Position numbers and translations under genes: made by a program. The notes below the pieces were generated by a model. That model worked only from the letters and a program-made list of their open reading frames with translations, made no database searches and was not told where the DNA came from. This document shows, in pieces, positions 45,164 through 55,426 of a stretch of 61,383 nucleotides of DNA. Numbering within the stretch: the stretch's first letter is position 1; each line of letters starts with the position of its first letter. Origin of the DNA: Shewanella surugensis (GTDB lineage Bacteria > Pseudomonadota > Gammaproteobacteria > Enterobacterales > Shewanellaceae); NCBI RefSeq assembly GCF_023284005.1, contig NZ_JAKIKS010000017.1:1-61383 (forward strand). The letters run 5' to 3'.

Positions 45164-47509
45164 TTACCCTTCCTTTGCTATGATACTGAGTTTATCGATG
45201 GGAATAATCGCATTGACTAAGTGGCCGACATGGTGAAGTGTGGTACGGGTTAAGGCGAGACAGTCTACCGCGACATTATCATTGAGTATGATGGGAAAAG
45301 CCTGATCCATACCAGAGCGGTTGATGGGATTGTCATTGGCATTGGTTGGATTGCCTAGTTTTAACTTAGTTTCAGCGTTAAGTTGCAGTCGTTTAGCCGT
45401 ATCAGGGTGTAAATAAATAATATTGTCTTTCCAAGGCTTGATAGAGGCTAATGCGGTCGCGTAACTGGCTTTATTACTGCCCCCATGCCAAGTGAGGCGA
45501 ACAACTTGAACACTGTCTTTATTGGTATCGATAGAGACTTGATTGGCTTCGGCGCGACCTTCAAATTGAGTATGTAAATTTAAGCATTGACAGCCATTAT
45601 AGTGGAGTTCATTTAACCCTGTTAGTGTCTCTATATTATTATGTTGCTGTTCATAGAAATTATTGGCTGAAATCCCTATCAATGCGGTGGCCAAGTTAAC
45701 GGCAGTGAGAGTCCCAGCTCGCTGATAGGCATGATTAAAACCTTGAATGCGCCCTTCATAATTAATGCTGATCCCGCGACGTTCAGACCAAGTGGCGTGC
45801 GGTAATATCACATCGGCAATCTGTAGTGTAGGCGAATTCACATTATCAAAAACAATTAGTTGTTTGATGTGTTCTCTTGCCGGTAGCCAATCGGCCGCAC
45901 CGAAGCCGAAAGGATCGGCTCCGCAAACCATTAAGGTATCTATTTCTTTTTTCCTGACGGCATCGAGTAGCTGCTTTGACGGATATTGAGCGCTTATCAT
46001 GGCTGAGCCAGTGGCATTGGCACCATTGAGTGCAAAGCCTAGTTGTACCGTGAGTTGTTTATTTTCGAAGGCTTGACATAAATCATGTAGGGCGTGCATG
46101 GAGGCAATATCCATTTCAACGGCAACGCCAAGGATAATAATACGTTTTCCCGTGTCCAGATTGGCAAATAAATTGGGTCCCATTTCTTCTGCTTCATGCG
46201 AAGCATCAAAGCTACTAATAATCTGAGCCCAGTTTTTGGGCGCGGCTTGATGAATTTGATCGGGGTGCTGTTTACGGACGATATCTGCCAGTAAAGTGGG
46301 TGAGGCGTGCAGCATATGCACCGTTTTTCCCGCTTTAATTAATTGACGTACGGCCAAGTCCATCATAGGGGCCGTCTCAGTTAATGCGCCAACGATAATG
46401 GCACCATCAGCCGTTTCAATATCCGTTAATGAGGGTGTGTTACGACTGAGTGCTAACGCCGCTGCGGTACGATCTTCTGTTTGGGGCATGACAAAAGGGC
46501 TAAAGAGTCCGTTGAAATGCTCTGCAATGTTGGCGAGGGCATAATGGCAGGATACATCTTCATCAGGACTGCTTAATATCCCTATTCTACCCGCTGATTT
46601 TGTGAGTATGTCTTTGATGTGATCGAGTGCTTTTTGATTATCAACCACGACGCCATTTATTTGGGCCGATAAAGGCCTGTCATTGGCTTCACTGAAATGT
46701 TCTCCGAAACGGCCTCTGTCACAGATGAAGTGGGCATTCACTTTAGTATTTGGAAAAGGGTGGACGCGGCGTAAGCTATTGTCTCTGCCACCAGGTTCTG
46801 TATGGCAACCGACAGAGCAATGGCCACATATGGATTCGTTTTTTTCTAGTTGCCATGTGCGGCTAAATTTACGCCTGAAGACTTTATCGGTAAAGGTACC
46901 TGTTGGGCAGACATCGATTAAATTCCCCGAAAAAGGGCTGTCAAAGTGGCCTTCTTCAGAGCGTCTAAACGTCGTTCTATTGCCTGAGGCATACACGCCA
47001 AAATCGTCCCCTAATGCATAATCTTGATAGAAGCGAGTACAGCGATAGCAGGTAATACAACGATTAGCCGTATTATAAATTAACGGGCCCATGGGTTGAT
47101 CCATGTAAGTGCGCTTGGCACCTTTAAAGCGTCGATAAGTGTGATGAGAAAGAATGGTCATATCTTGTAATTGACAATCGCCCGCTTCATCGCAAACGGG
47201 GCAGTCATGGGGGTGGCGAGTCATGTAATATTCAACCACGCCTTGACGCACATGATCGCCTATGCCTTTATTTAAACGGTATCGCTGACCATCTTGTGCA
47301 GCTTGTAAGCAAGTCACCACGAGTCTTGAGTTTTCTCCTTCTTTGGTGGGCTCTAGCTCCATGGTACACATGCGGCAAGCCCCGGCCGATCCCAGAGCTT
47401 CGTGATAGCAAAAGTAAGGGGCATTAATGCCCGCTTTTAATGCAGCTTGTAAGACATTTTGTCCGGGTTCGAAGTTGACTTCTTGATCATCAATATAGAA
47501 CTTGCCCAT
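45164..47509 (-). CDS. nuoG: NADH-quinone oxidoreductase subunit G
   Basis: This is the large iron-sulfur subunit, 781 residues, shorter than E. coli NuoG (about 908) because the molybdopterin-like C-terminal half is reduced. Cluster motifs are present: the 2Fe-2S (CFYHEALGSAGACRMC form with CFYH variation), CPVCDEAGDCQLQDM and CITCYRCTRFYQDY, then CGHCSVGCHTEPGG for the N7-region cluster. The start is ATG 47509, sharing one base with the nuoF stop (TAATG); the frame from 47515 starts with TTG and is less likely. Confidence 0.93.
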   Translation of the reverse strand: MGKFYIDDQEVNFEPGQNVLQAALKAGINAPYFCYHEALGSAGACRMCTMELEPTKEGENSRLVVTCLQAAQDGQRYRLNKGIGDHVRQGVVEYYMTRHPHDCPVCDEAGDCQLQDMTILSHHTYRRFKGAKRTYMDQPMGPLIYNTANRCITCYRCTRFYQDYALGDDFGVYASGNRTTFRRSEEGHFDSPFSGNLIDVCPTGTFTDKVFRRKFSRTWQLEKNESICGHCSVGCHTEPGGRDNSLRRVHPFPNTKVNAHFICDRGRFGEHFSEANDRPLSAQINGVVVDNQKALDHIKDILTKSAGRIGILSSPDEDVSCHYALANIAEHFNGLFSPFVMPQTEDRTAAALALSRNTPSLTDIETADGAIIVGALTETAPMMDLAVRQLIKAGKTVHMLHASPTLLADIVRKQHPDQIHQAAPKNWAQIISSFDASHEAEEMGPNLFANLDTGKRIIILGVAVEMDIASMHALHDLCQAFENKQLTVQLGFALNGANATGSAMISAQYPSKQLLDAVRKKEIDTLMVCGADPFGFGAADWLPAREHIKQLIVFDNVNSPTLQIADVILPHATWSERRGISINYEGRIQGFNHAYQRAGTLTAVNLATALIGISANNFYEQQHNNIETLTGLNELHYNGCQCLNLHTQFEGRAEANQVSIDTNKDSVQVVRLTWHGGSNKASYATALASIKPWKDNIIYLHPDTAKRLQLNAETKLKLGNPTNANDNPINRSGMDQAFPIILNDNVAVDCLALTRTTLHHVGHLVNAIIPIDKLSIIAKEG

Positions 47510-48813
47510 TAGCAATCAACCTTATTATTTATCGCGTCAGTTGAGGGCGTGTGTGAAGGGTGAGTGCAACCGTGATTGTCGATATGCTGGTGGAACAGTG
47601 TTTCGAACTTATCCATGCCTGATTTTATTGGCATTAACGCTCCCGGCGCGAAAGCACAAAAAGTATTAGGGTAAATGATGTCGCATAACTCACGTAAGGT
47701 ATCAATGTCAGTCATGTCTGCTTCACCCGTTTCAAATTTTTCTAATTGATATTTAACAAAAGGTAGACCATCACGGCAGGGGGTGCAAAATCCACAAGAC
47801 TCTCGGGTGAAAAATTGCATGAGATTAATCATAAAATCGATTGGGCAAAGGCTATCATCCATGACGATGATCCCGCCTGTTCCTAATCGGGCGCCAACGG
47901 TAGGCGGACCATCCCAATGCATGGGAATGTCCAAATCTTTGGGTAACATAAACTGGGTTGAGGCGCCGCCGGGAAGAAAACCAATTAATTCTCTTCCTTC
48001 CAATAATCCGCCCGCATGTTCATAAATAATTTCTCTTGCGGTGGTCCCTAAGGGGAGTTCAAAAAAGCCTGGGTTTTTAACGGGTCCGGATACTTGAAAA
48101 ATGTGGCTTCCATACGCGCCATTGGTGCCTTGATTTTGAAACCACTCTATCCCTTTATGTAAAATGAAGGGCACATGGCAAATGGTTTCAACATTATTGA
48201 CAATAGTCGGGCTTCCCCAGAGTCCTTTAGCAATAGGGAAAGGTGGCTTAGCTCTTGGGTTGGCACGGTAGCCTTCAATGGCATTGAGTAGGGCGGTTTC
48301 TTCACCGCAAATATAACGCCCAGCACTTAAGTGCACATCAATCTCAAGGTTCCAGCCGGAATTACGAATATTATAACCCAGTAGACCTGCGGCTTTTGCT
48401 TCGTTGACTGCGGCTTCTAACCCTTGAGCGCCTTTACGGTACTCGCCTCGAATGAAAATAAAAGCCTTGTCTGCCTCAAGTATATAACTTGAGGCAATGA
48501 CCCCCTCTATGATGGTATGGGGATCGCGATACAGAACTTGTCTGTCTTTAAAGGAACCGGGCTCAGCTTCATCGAGGTTGACGACTAAATAAACAGGGTG
48601 GGGCGCATCGGGGGCTTTAAAGCTCCATTTTAATCCCGTTGAAAATCCGGCTCCTCCACAGCCACGCAACCCTGAATTTTTGAGTGTGGCCAATAATTCT
48701 TTTCGCGGCTGTCCAATAATACTGTCTAAAGAACGATATCCTCCCGCTTGTTGATATTCATCGATATTAAGAGGGTGCGGATGATGAAAATTACGACTGA
48801 GAATTTTATCCAT
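47509..48813 (-). CDS. nuoF: NADH-quinone oxidoreductase subunit F
   Basis: This is the NADH- and FMN-binding subunit, 434 residues. The FMN loop GLRGCGGAGFSTGLKW is near 50-65, and the 4Fe-4S N3 ligands are in ESCGFCTPCRDGLPF. It accepts hydride from NADH and passes electrons to NuoE and NuoG. It overlaps nuoE at its start and nuoG at its end. Confidence 0.96.
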   Translation of the reverse strand: MDKILSRNFHHPHPLNIDEYQQAGGYRSLDSIIGQPRKELLATLKNSGLRGCGGAGFSTGLKWSFKAPDAPHPVYLVVNLDEAEPGSFKDRQVLYRDPHTIIEGVIASSYILEADKAFIFIRGEYRKGAQGLEAAVNEAKAAGLLGYNIRNSGWNLEIDVHLSAGRYICGEETALLNAIEGYRANPRAKPPFPIAKGLWGSPTIVNNVETICHVPFILHKGIEWFQNQGTNGAYGSHIFQVSGPVKNPGFFELPLGTTAREIIYEHAGGLLEGRELIGFLPGGASTQFMLPKDLDIPMHWDGPPTVGARLGTGGIIVMDDSLCPIDFMINLMQFFTRESCGFCTPCRDGLPFVKYQLEKFETGEADMTDIDTLRELCDIIYPNTFCAFAPGALMPIKSGMDKFETLFHQHIDNHGCTHPSHTPSTDAINNKVDC

Positions 48814-49355
48814 TAGCTGTTATTTTCCCGTCCTGACGTGGCGATAATGTTTGAACCGCTACCTTTGTTATTCAGATCGTGTGGCTTTTCGCTGAGTTTG
48901 TTTAAATACTCATTGATAGAATGTACATTTAAATTTTCGACTTCATCCATTTCATTTAATAAGGCCGCGGGGGCTTTATTACACAAACCTAAGCAAATAC
49001 TCGGCAGTACGGTGACTGAACCGTCTTTACTGATCTCTCCAATGGGGACGCCTGTTTGTTTAATGGCGGCATCTAAGATGGCTTTACTGCCCATGACATG
49101 GCAAGAGATACTGTCACAGATCCTAAGCACATTACGCCCAATGGGTCGGCGCCTTAATAGGGTGTAAAAAGAGATGAGCTCTTCTTGTTGTGTTTTAGAC
49201 AGTCCGGTGAGCTCTGTGACTATTTCGATACCTTTATCATTGATATGGCCTACTTTATCTTGTACGGCATAGAGACAGTAAATCGCCCCAGCACGGGGCT
49301 CAGGATAATGGTTTACATGTTGTTTTAAGTGCGTCAACTCATCTGGTGTGAACAT
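48813..49355 (-). CDS. nuoE: NADH-quinone oxidoreductase subunit E
   Basis: This is a thioredoxin-like 2Fe-2S subunit. The start is placed at ATG 49355 (180 residues) because AGGA lies 7 bases upstream; the longer frame to 49406 would run into nuoCD. CDSISCHVMG and SICLGLCNKAPA carry the four cluster Cys. The C-terminal tail (LNNKGSGSNIIATS) is an extra low-complexity extension. Confidence 0.94.
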   Translation of the reverse strand: MFTPDELTHLKQHVNHYPEPRAGAIYCLYAVQDKVGHINDKGIEIVTELTGLSKTQQEELISFYTLLRRRPIGRNVLRICDSISCHVMGSKAILDAAIKQTGVPIGEISKDGSVTVLPSICLGLCNKAPAALLNEMDEVENLNVHSINEYLNKLSEKPHDLNNKGSGSNIIATSGRENNS

Positions 49356-49380
49356 AGAAGCATCCTTTTTTATTTTTAAT

Positions 49381-51123
49381 TCATCGGTCCAGATCTGATA
49401 AAACATAGTCGATGGAGCTAATGTAAGCGACTAAATTACCTATTTGTTCACCTTCACATACGGCTTTAACAGATTGAAAGTGAGGGATCGAAGGGGTTCT
49501 CACTCGAAGGCGATAGGGACTGGATTTACCTTCACTAAAGATATGATAGCCAGTCATTCCTTTAGAGGTTTCGGTGGCAAAGAAAGTCTCGCCTTTTGGC
49601 ATGTTAAGCCCCCGGCCAGTATCGATAAAATGATGAATTAAGGTTTCAATATCTTGTAATGTGTTTTGTTTACGAGGAAAGGCATAATCATTGCAGTCCA
49701 TGTCCTGAACGGGTCCAATAGGCATGACTGTTAACCTAGCGATCGCTTGCCTGATGATTTTTAACGTTTCAGTGATTTCTTGTAGGCGAATGTCGATACG
49801 AGTGAAGCAGTCATTATGTTGAGCGGTGGGGATGTTAAAATCATAAGTGTCATAATCGCAATAAGGTCGTGTGCGGCGAAGATCCCATGCAAGCCCTGAT
49901 GCGCGTAGATTGGGTCCGGTAAAACCCCAATCGATGGCTTGTTCTCGGCTGATAATGCCAATATCTCGAGTACGATTTTGAAAAATAAGACTTTTGATAG
50001 TCAGTTTTTCTAATTCAGGTAAACATTGTTCCATGCTATCGCAGGCTTTTTGGGCTAATACTTGCCAGCCGTCGGGCATATCTTGGCTGACACCTCCGAC
50101 TCGAAAAAAAGCCGGATGCATGCGAGCTCCGGTGACAAGCTCGATGAAATCAAAAATTTCTTCACGTACTTTAAAACAATAAAAAGCAGGGCTAATGGCC
50201 CCTAAGTCATGGCCAAAGCTACCTATCCAAACGAGATGACTCGAGAGACGAAAAAATTCTGTGAGCATGACTCGAATGACAGTCGCACGTTCAGGGACAT
50301 GGCTACCAATGAGTTGTTCAATGGCTAAGAGGTAGGGGAGTTCTCCTGCAACACCGCCTAAATAATCAACGCGATCGGTATAGGGGATGTAATTATGGTA
50401 AGTATGTCGTTCAGCTAATTTTTCAACGCCTCTATGGTGGTACCCTATTTCGGGGGTAATTTCGAGTAACGTCTCTCCGCGAAGTTTTGTCATTAGACGA
50501 ACAATACCGTGGGTTCCAGGATGATTCGGGCCGATATTGAGCAGCATGGTATCTTCTTCATCAGGCCGTCGATTATCGGGAATTTGATAGCTTTCCATTA
50601 TGTTGGCGTAATCTTCACTATCAAGATCAAACGGAGGAGGCATTTTGGTGGCATAAAAAGAGTAATCTTTGCGTAAGGGATGTCCTTGCCAATATTCGGG
50701 CATTAATAATCGGGTGAGATTAGGATGATCCGAAAAAGTGAGGCCAAACATGTCCCAAATCTCGCGCTCATACCAGTTAGCCGATGGCCAAATTGACGTG
50801 ATACTCGGTATTGTTTGCGCGTCGTCTTTCAAATAAACGCGAATGCAAATATCACGGTTAGCGGTTAAAGAGATTAGATGGTAAAACACACAATAGCCAT
50901 CATCTGAGCGTTCAGATTCATCAATAGCGGAGATATCAAATAGCATTTCGTATTTGACTGGAGATTGCCCTTTGAGGTATTTGAGTATAGGAATGAGATC
51001 GGCAATGGCGACCTTAAAACTGGGTAGGTTAGCGGATACCGAGAGAATGAGCTCAGCATTAAAATCTTCGAGTAAGCTGAGTTCTAAAGAGTGTTGTTGT
51101 TTTTTATCAGTGTTTGTTTTCAT
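49381..51123 (-). CDS. nuoC: NADH-quinone oxidoreductase fused subunits C/D
   Basis: This 580-residue chain joins NuoC (about 1-180: ERSDDGYCVFYHLISL, WYEREIWDMFGL, DYSFYATKMP) to NuoD (about 195-580: NIGPNHPGTHGIVRLM, MTEFFRLSSHLVWIG with slight variation, and a C-terminal Arg before the stop). The fusion is of the E. coli type. NuoD holds the quinone-pocket His and Tyr region. It lies 25 bases before nuoE. Confidence 0.95.
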   Translation of the reverse strand: MKTNTDKKQQHSLELSLLEDFNAELILSVSANLPSFKVAIADLIPILKYLKGQSPVKYEMLFDISAIDESERSDDGYCVFYHLISLTANRDICIRVYLKDDAQTIPSITSIWPSANWYEREIWDMFGLTFSDHPNLTRLLMPEYWQGHPLRKDYSFYATKMPPPFDLDSEDYANIMESYQIPDNRRPDEEDTMLLNIGPNHPGTHGIVRLMTKLRGETLLEITPEIGYHHRGVEKLAERHTYHNYIPYTDRVDYLGGVAGELPYLLAIEQLIGSHVPERATVIRVMLTEFFRLSSHLVWIGSFGHDLGAISPAFYCFKVREEIFDFIELVTGARMHPAFFRVGGVSQDMPDGWQVLAQKACDSMEQCLPELEKLTIKSLIFQNRTRDIGIISREQAIDWGFTGPNLRASGLAWDLRRTRPYCDYDTYDFNIPTAQHNDCFTRIDIRLQEITETLKIIRQAIARLTVMPIGPVQDMDCNDYAFPRKQNTLQDIETLIHHFIDTGRGLNMPKGETFFATETSKGMTGYHIFSEGKSSPYRLRVRTPSIPHFQSVKAVCEGEQIGNLVAYISSIDYVLSDLDR

Positions 51124-51221
51124 CTGGCTTTATTTCTCAATTAAGGCGCTAGGGCAAATGATTTTTTATACTGAAAGGTCCCGCCTGCTAATGATGTTTA
51201 TATTTATTGTACTGATACCAC

Positions 51222-51791
51222 TCATTCAACAATGAGACCTAAGGGTTTTCTGTCTCGAGTGAAAATGCTTTTAGGATTATTTTGTACATGATCTTGGAGT
51301 AGATTAAGTCCTTGCAGTAGTGCTTCAGGATGTGGAGGACAGCCTGGCACATAGATATCGACAGGGATAAAGGTATCGAGTCCTTGTACAACACTGTAGA
51401 TGTCATACATACCGCCAGAATTGGAACAAGAGCCCATGGATATCACCCATTTAGGTTCTAACATTTGTTCGTGTAGGCGTTTTATTAAGGGGGCGACTTT
51501 ACAAAAAATGGTGCCAGAGGTAATCAATACATCGCTCTGTCTTGGTGAGCCTCGAATAACTTCAGCGCCAAAGCGAGACATATCATAACGGGATGTCATG
51601 GCTGACATCATTTCAACAAAACAACAAGAGGTGCCAAAATTATAGGGCCATAAAGAGGACTTTCGACTCCAAGCGATAACATTATCTAATTCGGCTAATA
51701 CTGTTCCCATCGCCCCATTTTTAGTGGGTGAGGGGGGGGATTGTTTATCTAATGGGCTAAGATCTTGGTGAATGGGAATATTTTTACTCAT
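51222..51791 (-). CDS. nuoB: NADH-quinone oxidoreductase subunit B
   Basis: This subunit holds cluster N2. The true start is ATG 51791 ([16 protein letters not shown]), overlapping the nuoA stop by 4 bases; the frame extends upstream to 52013 inside nuoA and must be ignored. The N2 ligands are in [16 protein letters not shown] (the adjacent Cys pair), [12 protein letters not shown] and [14 protein letters not shown]. The product has 189 residues; the Gly/Ser-rich linker near the start is short. Confidence 0.96.
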   Translation of the reverse strand: MSKNIPIHQDLSPLDKQSPPSPTKNGAMGTVLAELDNVIAWSRKSSLWPYNFGTSCCFVEMMSAMTSRYDMSRFGAEVIRGSPRQSDVLITSGTIFCKVAPLIKRLHEQMLEPKWVISMGSCSNSGGMYDIYSVVQGLDTFIPVDIYVPGCPPHPEALLQGLNLLQDHVQNNPKSIFTRDRKPLGLIVE

Positions 51792-52147
51792 ATTGATAAG
51801 GCTCTTTTGGCTAATAGGTAAAATAGACCGAGTAATAAAATAATCATGAAACTGACGGCTGAAATCATTCCTCCCATGCCCAACTCCCAGTAATTTACCG
51901 CCCATGGCCACAATATGGCGGTTTCGAGTTCGAAAATAAGGAAGGCACTTGCCACTAAAAAATAATTGATAGAAAGAGATTTGGATGGGCTTGTCGTGGG
52001 GTTGAGTCCGCACTCAAACGGCACTTCTTGTTCGCGAGGCAAAGGTTTGCCTGCGATAAGTCTATTGAGCGAAAGCAAGAGTATGGCAATGGCCATAGCA
52101 ACAATCGCAAAAATCAATAAAAAGATCTCTGGGGTCGAATGAGTCAT
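51788..52147 (-). CDS. nuoA: NADH-quinone oxidoreductase subunit A
   Basis: This is a 119-residue three-helix membrane subunit starting [40 protein letters not shown] and [20 protein letters not shown] are the standard motifs, with the quinone-loop Cys included. The start is ATG 52147; the frame open to 52276 is upstream leader. It is the first gene of the nuo operon. Confidence 0.95.
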   Translation of the reverse strand: MTHSTPEIFLLIFAIVAMAIAILLLSLNRLIAGKPLPREQEVPFECGLNPTTSPSKSLSINYFLVASAFLIFELETAILWPWAVNYWELGMGGMISAVSFMIILLLGLFYLLAKRALSI

Positions 52148-52270
52148 GGACAAGGCCGTTTTGGGAGCATTCTCATATTCCAACTGTAGAACATAGAGTG
52201 TTAAAGCGCACTTTCCAAATGTGTTTTTATCATCATTATCATGAATAGATATGTTCAATACGACTATTTT

Positions 52271-52318
52271 ACACATCTTAATGTGTCAATATGGTTCTTG
52301 AATTGTTATTTAAAGAAC
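52271..52318. promoter_or_regulatory. Inverted repeats in the nuoA/peptidase divergent region
   Basis: ACACAT-CTTA-ATGTGT (52271-52286) and GTTCTT...AAGAAC (52294-52318) lie between nuoA and the S46 peptidase gene. Both are symmetric and could bind regulators, but no FNR or ArcA consensus was seen. Confidence 0.3.
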
Positions 52319-52458
52319 ACAATTATGATAAGGTTTAGTCGTAAAGGATTGAGTTTAATCTGATGAAGAAAGCTGTTAATGGAAAGAAAATAGCTCTTCT
52401 AATGAAGATTAACTCTGTTCAATATCAGGAATAAAAGTAAAAAAATGGATGATATATA

Positions 52459-54615
52459 ATGAAAAAAATGTTTTTAATGACCATGCTTGTCGGCTGTTTT
52501 TCGGTGCAAGCCGATGAAGGAATGTGGCAGCCTTATCAATTACCCGCTATGGCTGATGAGTTAAAGGCAAAGGGATTGGAAATCGATGCAGAGAATATTT
52601 CAACTCTCACTGAATACCCCATGAATGCTGTTATTAGCTTAGGAGGATGCACAGCATCTTTTGTTTCTCCAAAAGGTTTGGTGGTGACCAATCATCACTG
52701 TGCTTATGGTTCAATACAATATAATTCTACACCCGAGAATAATCTGCTTAAAAACGGCTTTTTAGCTAAAACGTATCAAGATGAGCTTGCGGCGACACCT
52801 GGATCGCGTGTTTATGTCACTGAATCTGCGGTTGAAGTGACGGATAAGATTAAACATGGACTCATGGAGCTAAAAGGGAAGGCTTTTTATCAAGGTATTG
52901 AGCAAAGAGAAAAAGCATTAATTTCAGCCTGTGAAATAGATAAAAGCTATCGCTGTCAAGTGTATAGCTTTCATGGTGGTTTAGAATATTACTTAGTCAA
53001 GCAATTGGCTATACGCGATGTGCGTTTAGTTTATAATCCTGCAGCCAGTGTGGGTAAATATGGCGGAGACATTGATAACTGGATGTGGCCTCGCCATACT
53101 GGCGATTTTTCATTTTATCGAGCTTATGTCTCTAAAGACGGTAAGCCTGCCGATTTCAGTGTGGATAATGTTCCCTATGAGCCTAAAAGTTTCTTAAAAG
53201 TGTCAGCGAAAGGCGTTAGTAAAGATGATTTTGTGATGGTGGCGGGTTATCCCGGAAGAACGAATAGATACCGTACGGCTAATGAGATCCAAAATACGTT
53301 TGAGTGGTCTTATCCTGAAGCTAAAATGCTGAGGGAGCGTTTTATCGATATTATTAAGCAAACGGCACCATCTGGCACGGATGAGCGTATTAAATATGAA
53401 AGCTTGATTGCGGGACTGGCAAATTATGCCAAAAACTACACTTCTATGATTGAGTTTTATGGCAAGTCAGGGATGTTAGCGGATAAAGAGCAAGGTGAGC
53501 AAGCGTTGTCGACTTGGATTAAAGTGGATGCGAAAAACAATGCGACTTTTTCTGATAGTCTAACTCAATTAGATGCTTTGGTTGTTGAGTCTCAAGAAAA
53601 TCAAGCTCGTAAGATGATCCTTGGGTATATGGATTATACCGCTATGGTGCCTACGGCTCGTCAGCTTTATCGTTTAGCGAATGAGAAAAAATTAGCGGAT
53701 ATCGATAGGGAGCCGGGTTATCAATTGCGTGATATACCTGAATTTAAATCTCAGTTAGAGCGTATTGATCGCCGCTATGCAGCCAGTGTAGACAAAGCAT
53801 TATTATTTGATTTATTACAGCGCTATTCACAATTACCTGAAAATGAACATATTAGCGCATTGGATACGTTTTTTGGCATAAAAGCGGGTTTTGATGCTAA
53901 ATCGGTTCAGCAAACGCTGGATAATATGTATGCAAAAACACAATTGGGAGATGAAGCCACCCGCTTATCTTGGATGAATAAATCGATTGATGAGTTTAAA
54001 GCATCGAACGATCCTTTTATTCAATTTGCCGTTGCTATGTATGAAAGTGATATGACGCAGGAGAGTAAAGAAAAACAATTAACGGGTGAATTAATGAAAG
54101 TACGTCCCCAATATATGGCGGCATTGATTGCTTATTACCGTGCCCAAGGTAAGCCTATTTATGCAGATGCAAATTCTAGTTTACGAGTGAGCGTGGGTTA
54201 TGTTAAAGGTTATTCTCCAGAAGATGGGTTATATGCTGAGCCTTTTACTCGTTTAGAAGGGATTGTACAAAAAAATACTGGGATTGCCCCCTTTGATGCA
54301 CCAGAGAAAGAGTTAGCGCTTATTAAGAAAAAGCAGTACGGTGACTTTTATGTTGAGGCGGTCAATTCGGTTCCGGTTAATTTCTTATCAACATTAGATA
54401 CCACCGGCGGAAATTCAGGTTCTCCGACGTTAAATGGCCGCGCTGAATTAGTCGGGCTGTTATTTGATGGTGTTTATGAAAGTATCATAGGTGATTGGAA
54501 TTATAACCCTCAGAATAATAGGTCAATTCAAGTTGATAGTCGCTATATGCTATGGGTGATGAAGTACGTGGACAATGCTGATAATTTGTTGGCTGAAATG
54601 GATATTGTGCACTAA
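52459..54615 (+). CDS. S46-family dipeptidyl-peptidase, DPP7-like
   Basis: This 718-residue exported serine peptidase starts with a signal peptide (1-18, ending VQA). The His of the triad is in VTNHHCAYG (about 79-80), the Asp in the GGDIDNWMWPRHTGDF region (about 215-225), and Ser653 in GGNSGSPTLNG. Gly671 in LLFDG occupies the S1-determining place that is Gly in DPP7 and Arg in DPP11, so hydrophobic P1 residues are likely preferred (inference). It removes dipeptides from peptides in the periplasm. It is divergent from nuoA and followed by a strong terminator. Confidence 0.92.
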   Translation: MKKMFLMTMLVGCFSVQADEGMWQPYQLPAMADELKAKGLEIDAENISTLTEYPMNAVISLGGCTASFVSPKGLVVTNHHCAYGSIQYNSTPENNLLKNGFLAKTYQDELAATPGSRVYVTESAVEVTDKIKHGLMELKGKAFYQGIEQREKALISACEIDKSYRCQVYSFHGGLEYYLVKQLAIRDVRLVYNPAASVGKYGGDIDNWMWPRHTGDFSFYRAYVSKDGKPADFSVDNVPYEPKSFLKVSAKGVSKDDFVMVAGYPGRTNRYRTANEIQNTFEWSYPEAKMLRERFIDIIKQTAPSGTDERIKYESLIAGLANYAKNYTSMIEFYGKSGMLADKEQGEQALSTWIKVDAKNNATFSDSLTQLDALVVESQENQARKMILGYMDYTAMVPTARQLYRLANEKKLADIDREPGYQLRDIPEFKSQLERIDRRYAASVDKALLFDLLQRYSQLPENEHISALDTFFGIKAGFDAKSVQQTLDNMYAKTQLGDEATRLSWMNKSIDEFKASNDPFIQFAVAMYESDMTQESKEKQLTGELMKVRPQYMAALIAYYRAQGKPIYADANSSLRVSVGYVKGYSPEDGLYAEPFTRLEGIVQKNTGIAPFDAPEKELALIKKKQYGDFYVEAVNSVPVNFLSTLDTTGGNSGSPTLNGRAELVGLLFDGVYESIIGDWNYNPQNNRSIQVDSRYMLWVMKYVDNADNLLAEMDIVH

Positions 54616-54630
54616 TTCAATGTCAAGAAT

Positions 54631-54664
54631 AAAGGAGTGAGAAGATTGACTCACTCCTTTTTAC
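54631..54664. terminator. Terminator, peptidase/rluF convergent
   Basis: AAAGGAGTGAG pairs with CTCACTCCTTT and is followed by T-runs; the last bases overlap the rluF stop region. It probably ends both convergent transcripts. Confidence 0.88.
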
Positions 54665-55413
54665 TGTGAGTCAGATTTGTTTAAGGAGAGCAAGTTAGTG
54701 AGACAGCTTCTTTCTTCTTGGGTTAATTGTCTTTTTTCACCTTCAGGTAAATTCCCCAAAGATAGCCCTTGTATTGAGACCCTTTTTAAATCGATAACAT
54801 GATAGCCTAATGCTTGTGACATACGGCGAATTTGACGATTAAGTCCTTGCGTTAAAATAATTTCAAACTTTGTGGAGTCGAGTCTATTTATTTGACAGGG
54901 TAAGGTTACGATGCCTTTATAATGCACACCACTGGCCATAGATATTATAAAGGCATCGTTAAAGGGCTTGCTGAGTTGCACATGATAGGCTTTTTTATGC
55001 CCAAAATCGGGATGTGAAAGTTGATGTGTTAACGCACCATCATTGGTTAATAATAATAATCCTCTGGAGTCTTTATCAAGCCGGCCAACGGGATAGAGGC
55101 GAGGGGATGTAGGTAAAAGGTGCAGTAAACTATTCGGATCGTCTTTAAGTAAACGTGAGTCCGTGCCGACCGCTTTATGAAACAACCAATAGCTTTTTGT
55201 TTCAATATTTGGGATGGCTTGATTATCACATAAAATAACATCATCTATTAATGGTGCTTTTTTAGGATCGTTTTGCTTAATGAGTATCACTGCATCAGTA
55301 TGATTAGCTAATCTCGCATTAAACATTATTCGCCCATCTCGTATATATCGAGTGGCGGCTCGCCTAGAACATAACCCTGTCATGGCAAGATATTGAGCTA
55401 ACCTTATTTTCAC
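54661..55413 (-). CDS. rluF: 23S rRNA pseudouridine synthase, RluF/RsuA family
   Basis: This 250-residue pseudouridine synthase has an N-terminal S4 domain (1-60: IRLAQYLAMTGLCSRRAATR). The catalytic Asp is in GRLDKDSRGLLLLTNDG. QGLNRQIRRM is the RsuA/RluB/E/F motif. The RluF assignment (U2604, and U2605 in some) rests on RLDKDSRG and the RIMN-like C-terminus; RluE or RsuA remain possible. It is followed on the minus strand by the terminator shared with the peptidase gene. Confidence 0.75.
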   Translation of the reverse strand: MKIRLAQYLAMTGLCSRRAATRYIRDGRIMFNARLANHTDAVILIKQNDPKKAPLIDDVILCDNQAIPNIETKSYWLFHKAVGTDSRLLKDDPNSLLHLLPTSPRLYPVGRLDKDSRGLLLLTNDGALTHQLSHPDFGHKKAYHVQLSKPFNDAFIISMASGVHYKGIVTLPCQINRLDSTKFEIILTQGLNRQIRRMSQALGYHVIDLKRVSIQGLSLGNLPEGEKRQLTQEERSCLTNLLSLNKSDSQ

Positions 55414-55426
55414 TTAAATGCCTCTA

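Noticed and set aside
51792..52013. Extended N-terminus of NuoB
   Set aside because: It lies inside nuoA, and the conserved NuoB N-terminus begins at the ATG that overlaps the nuoA stop.
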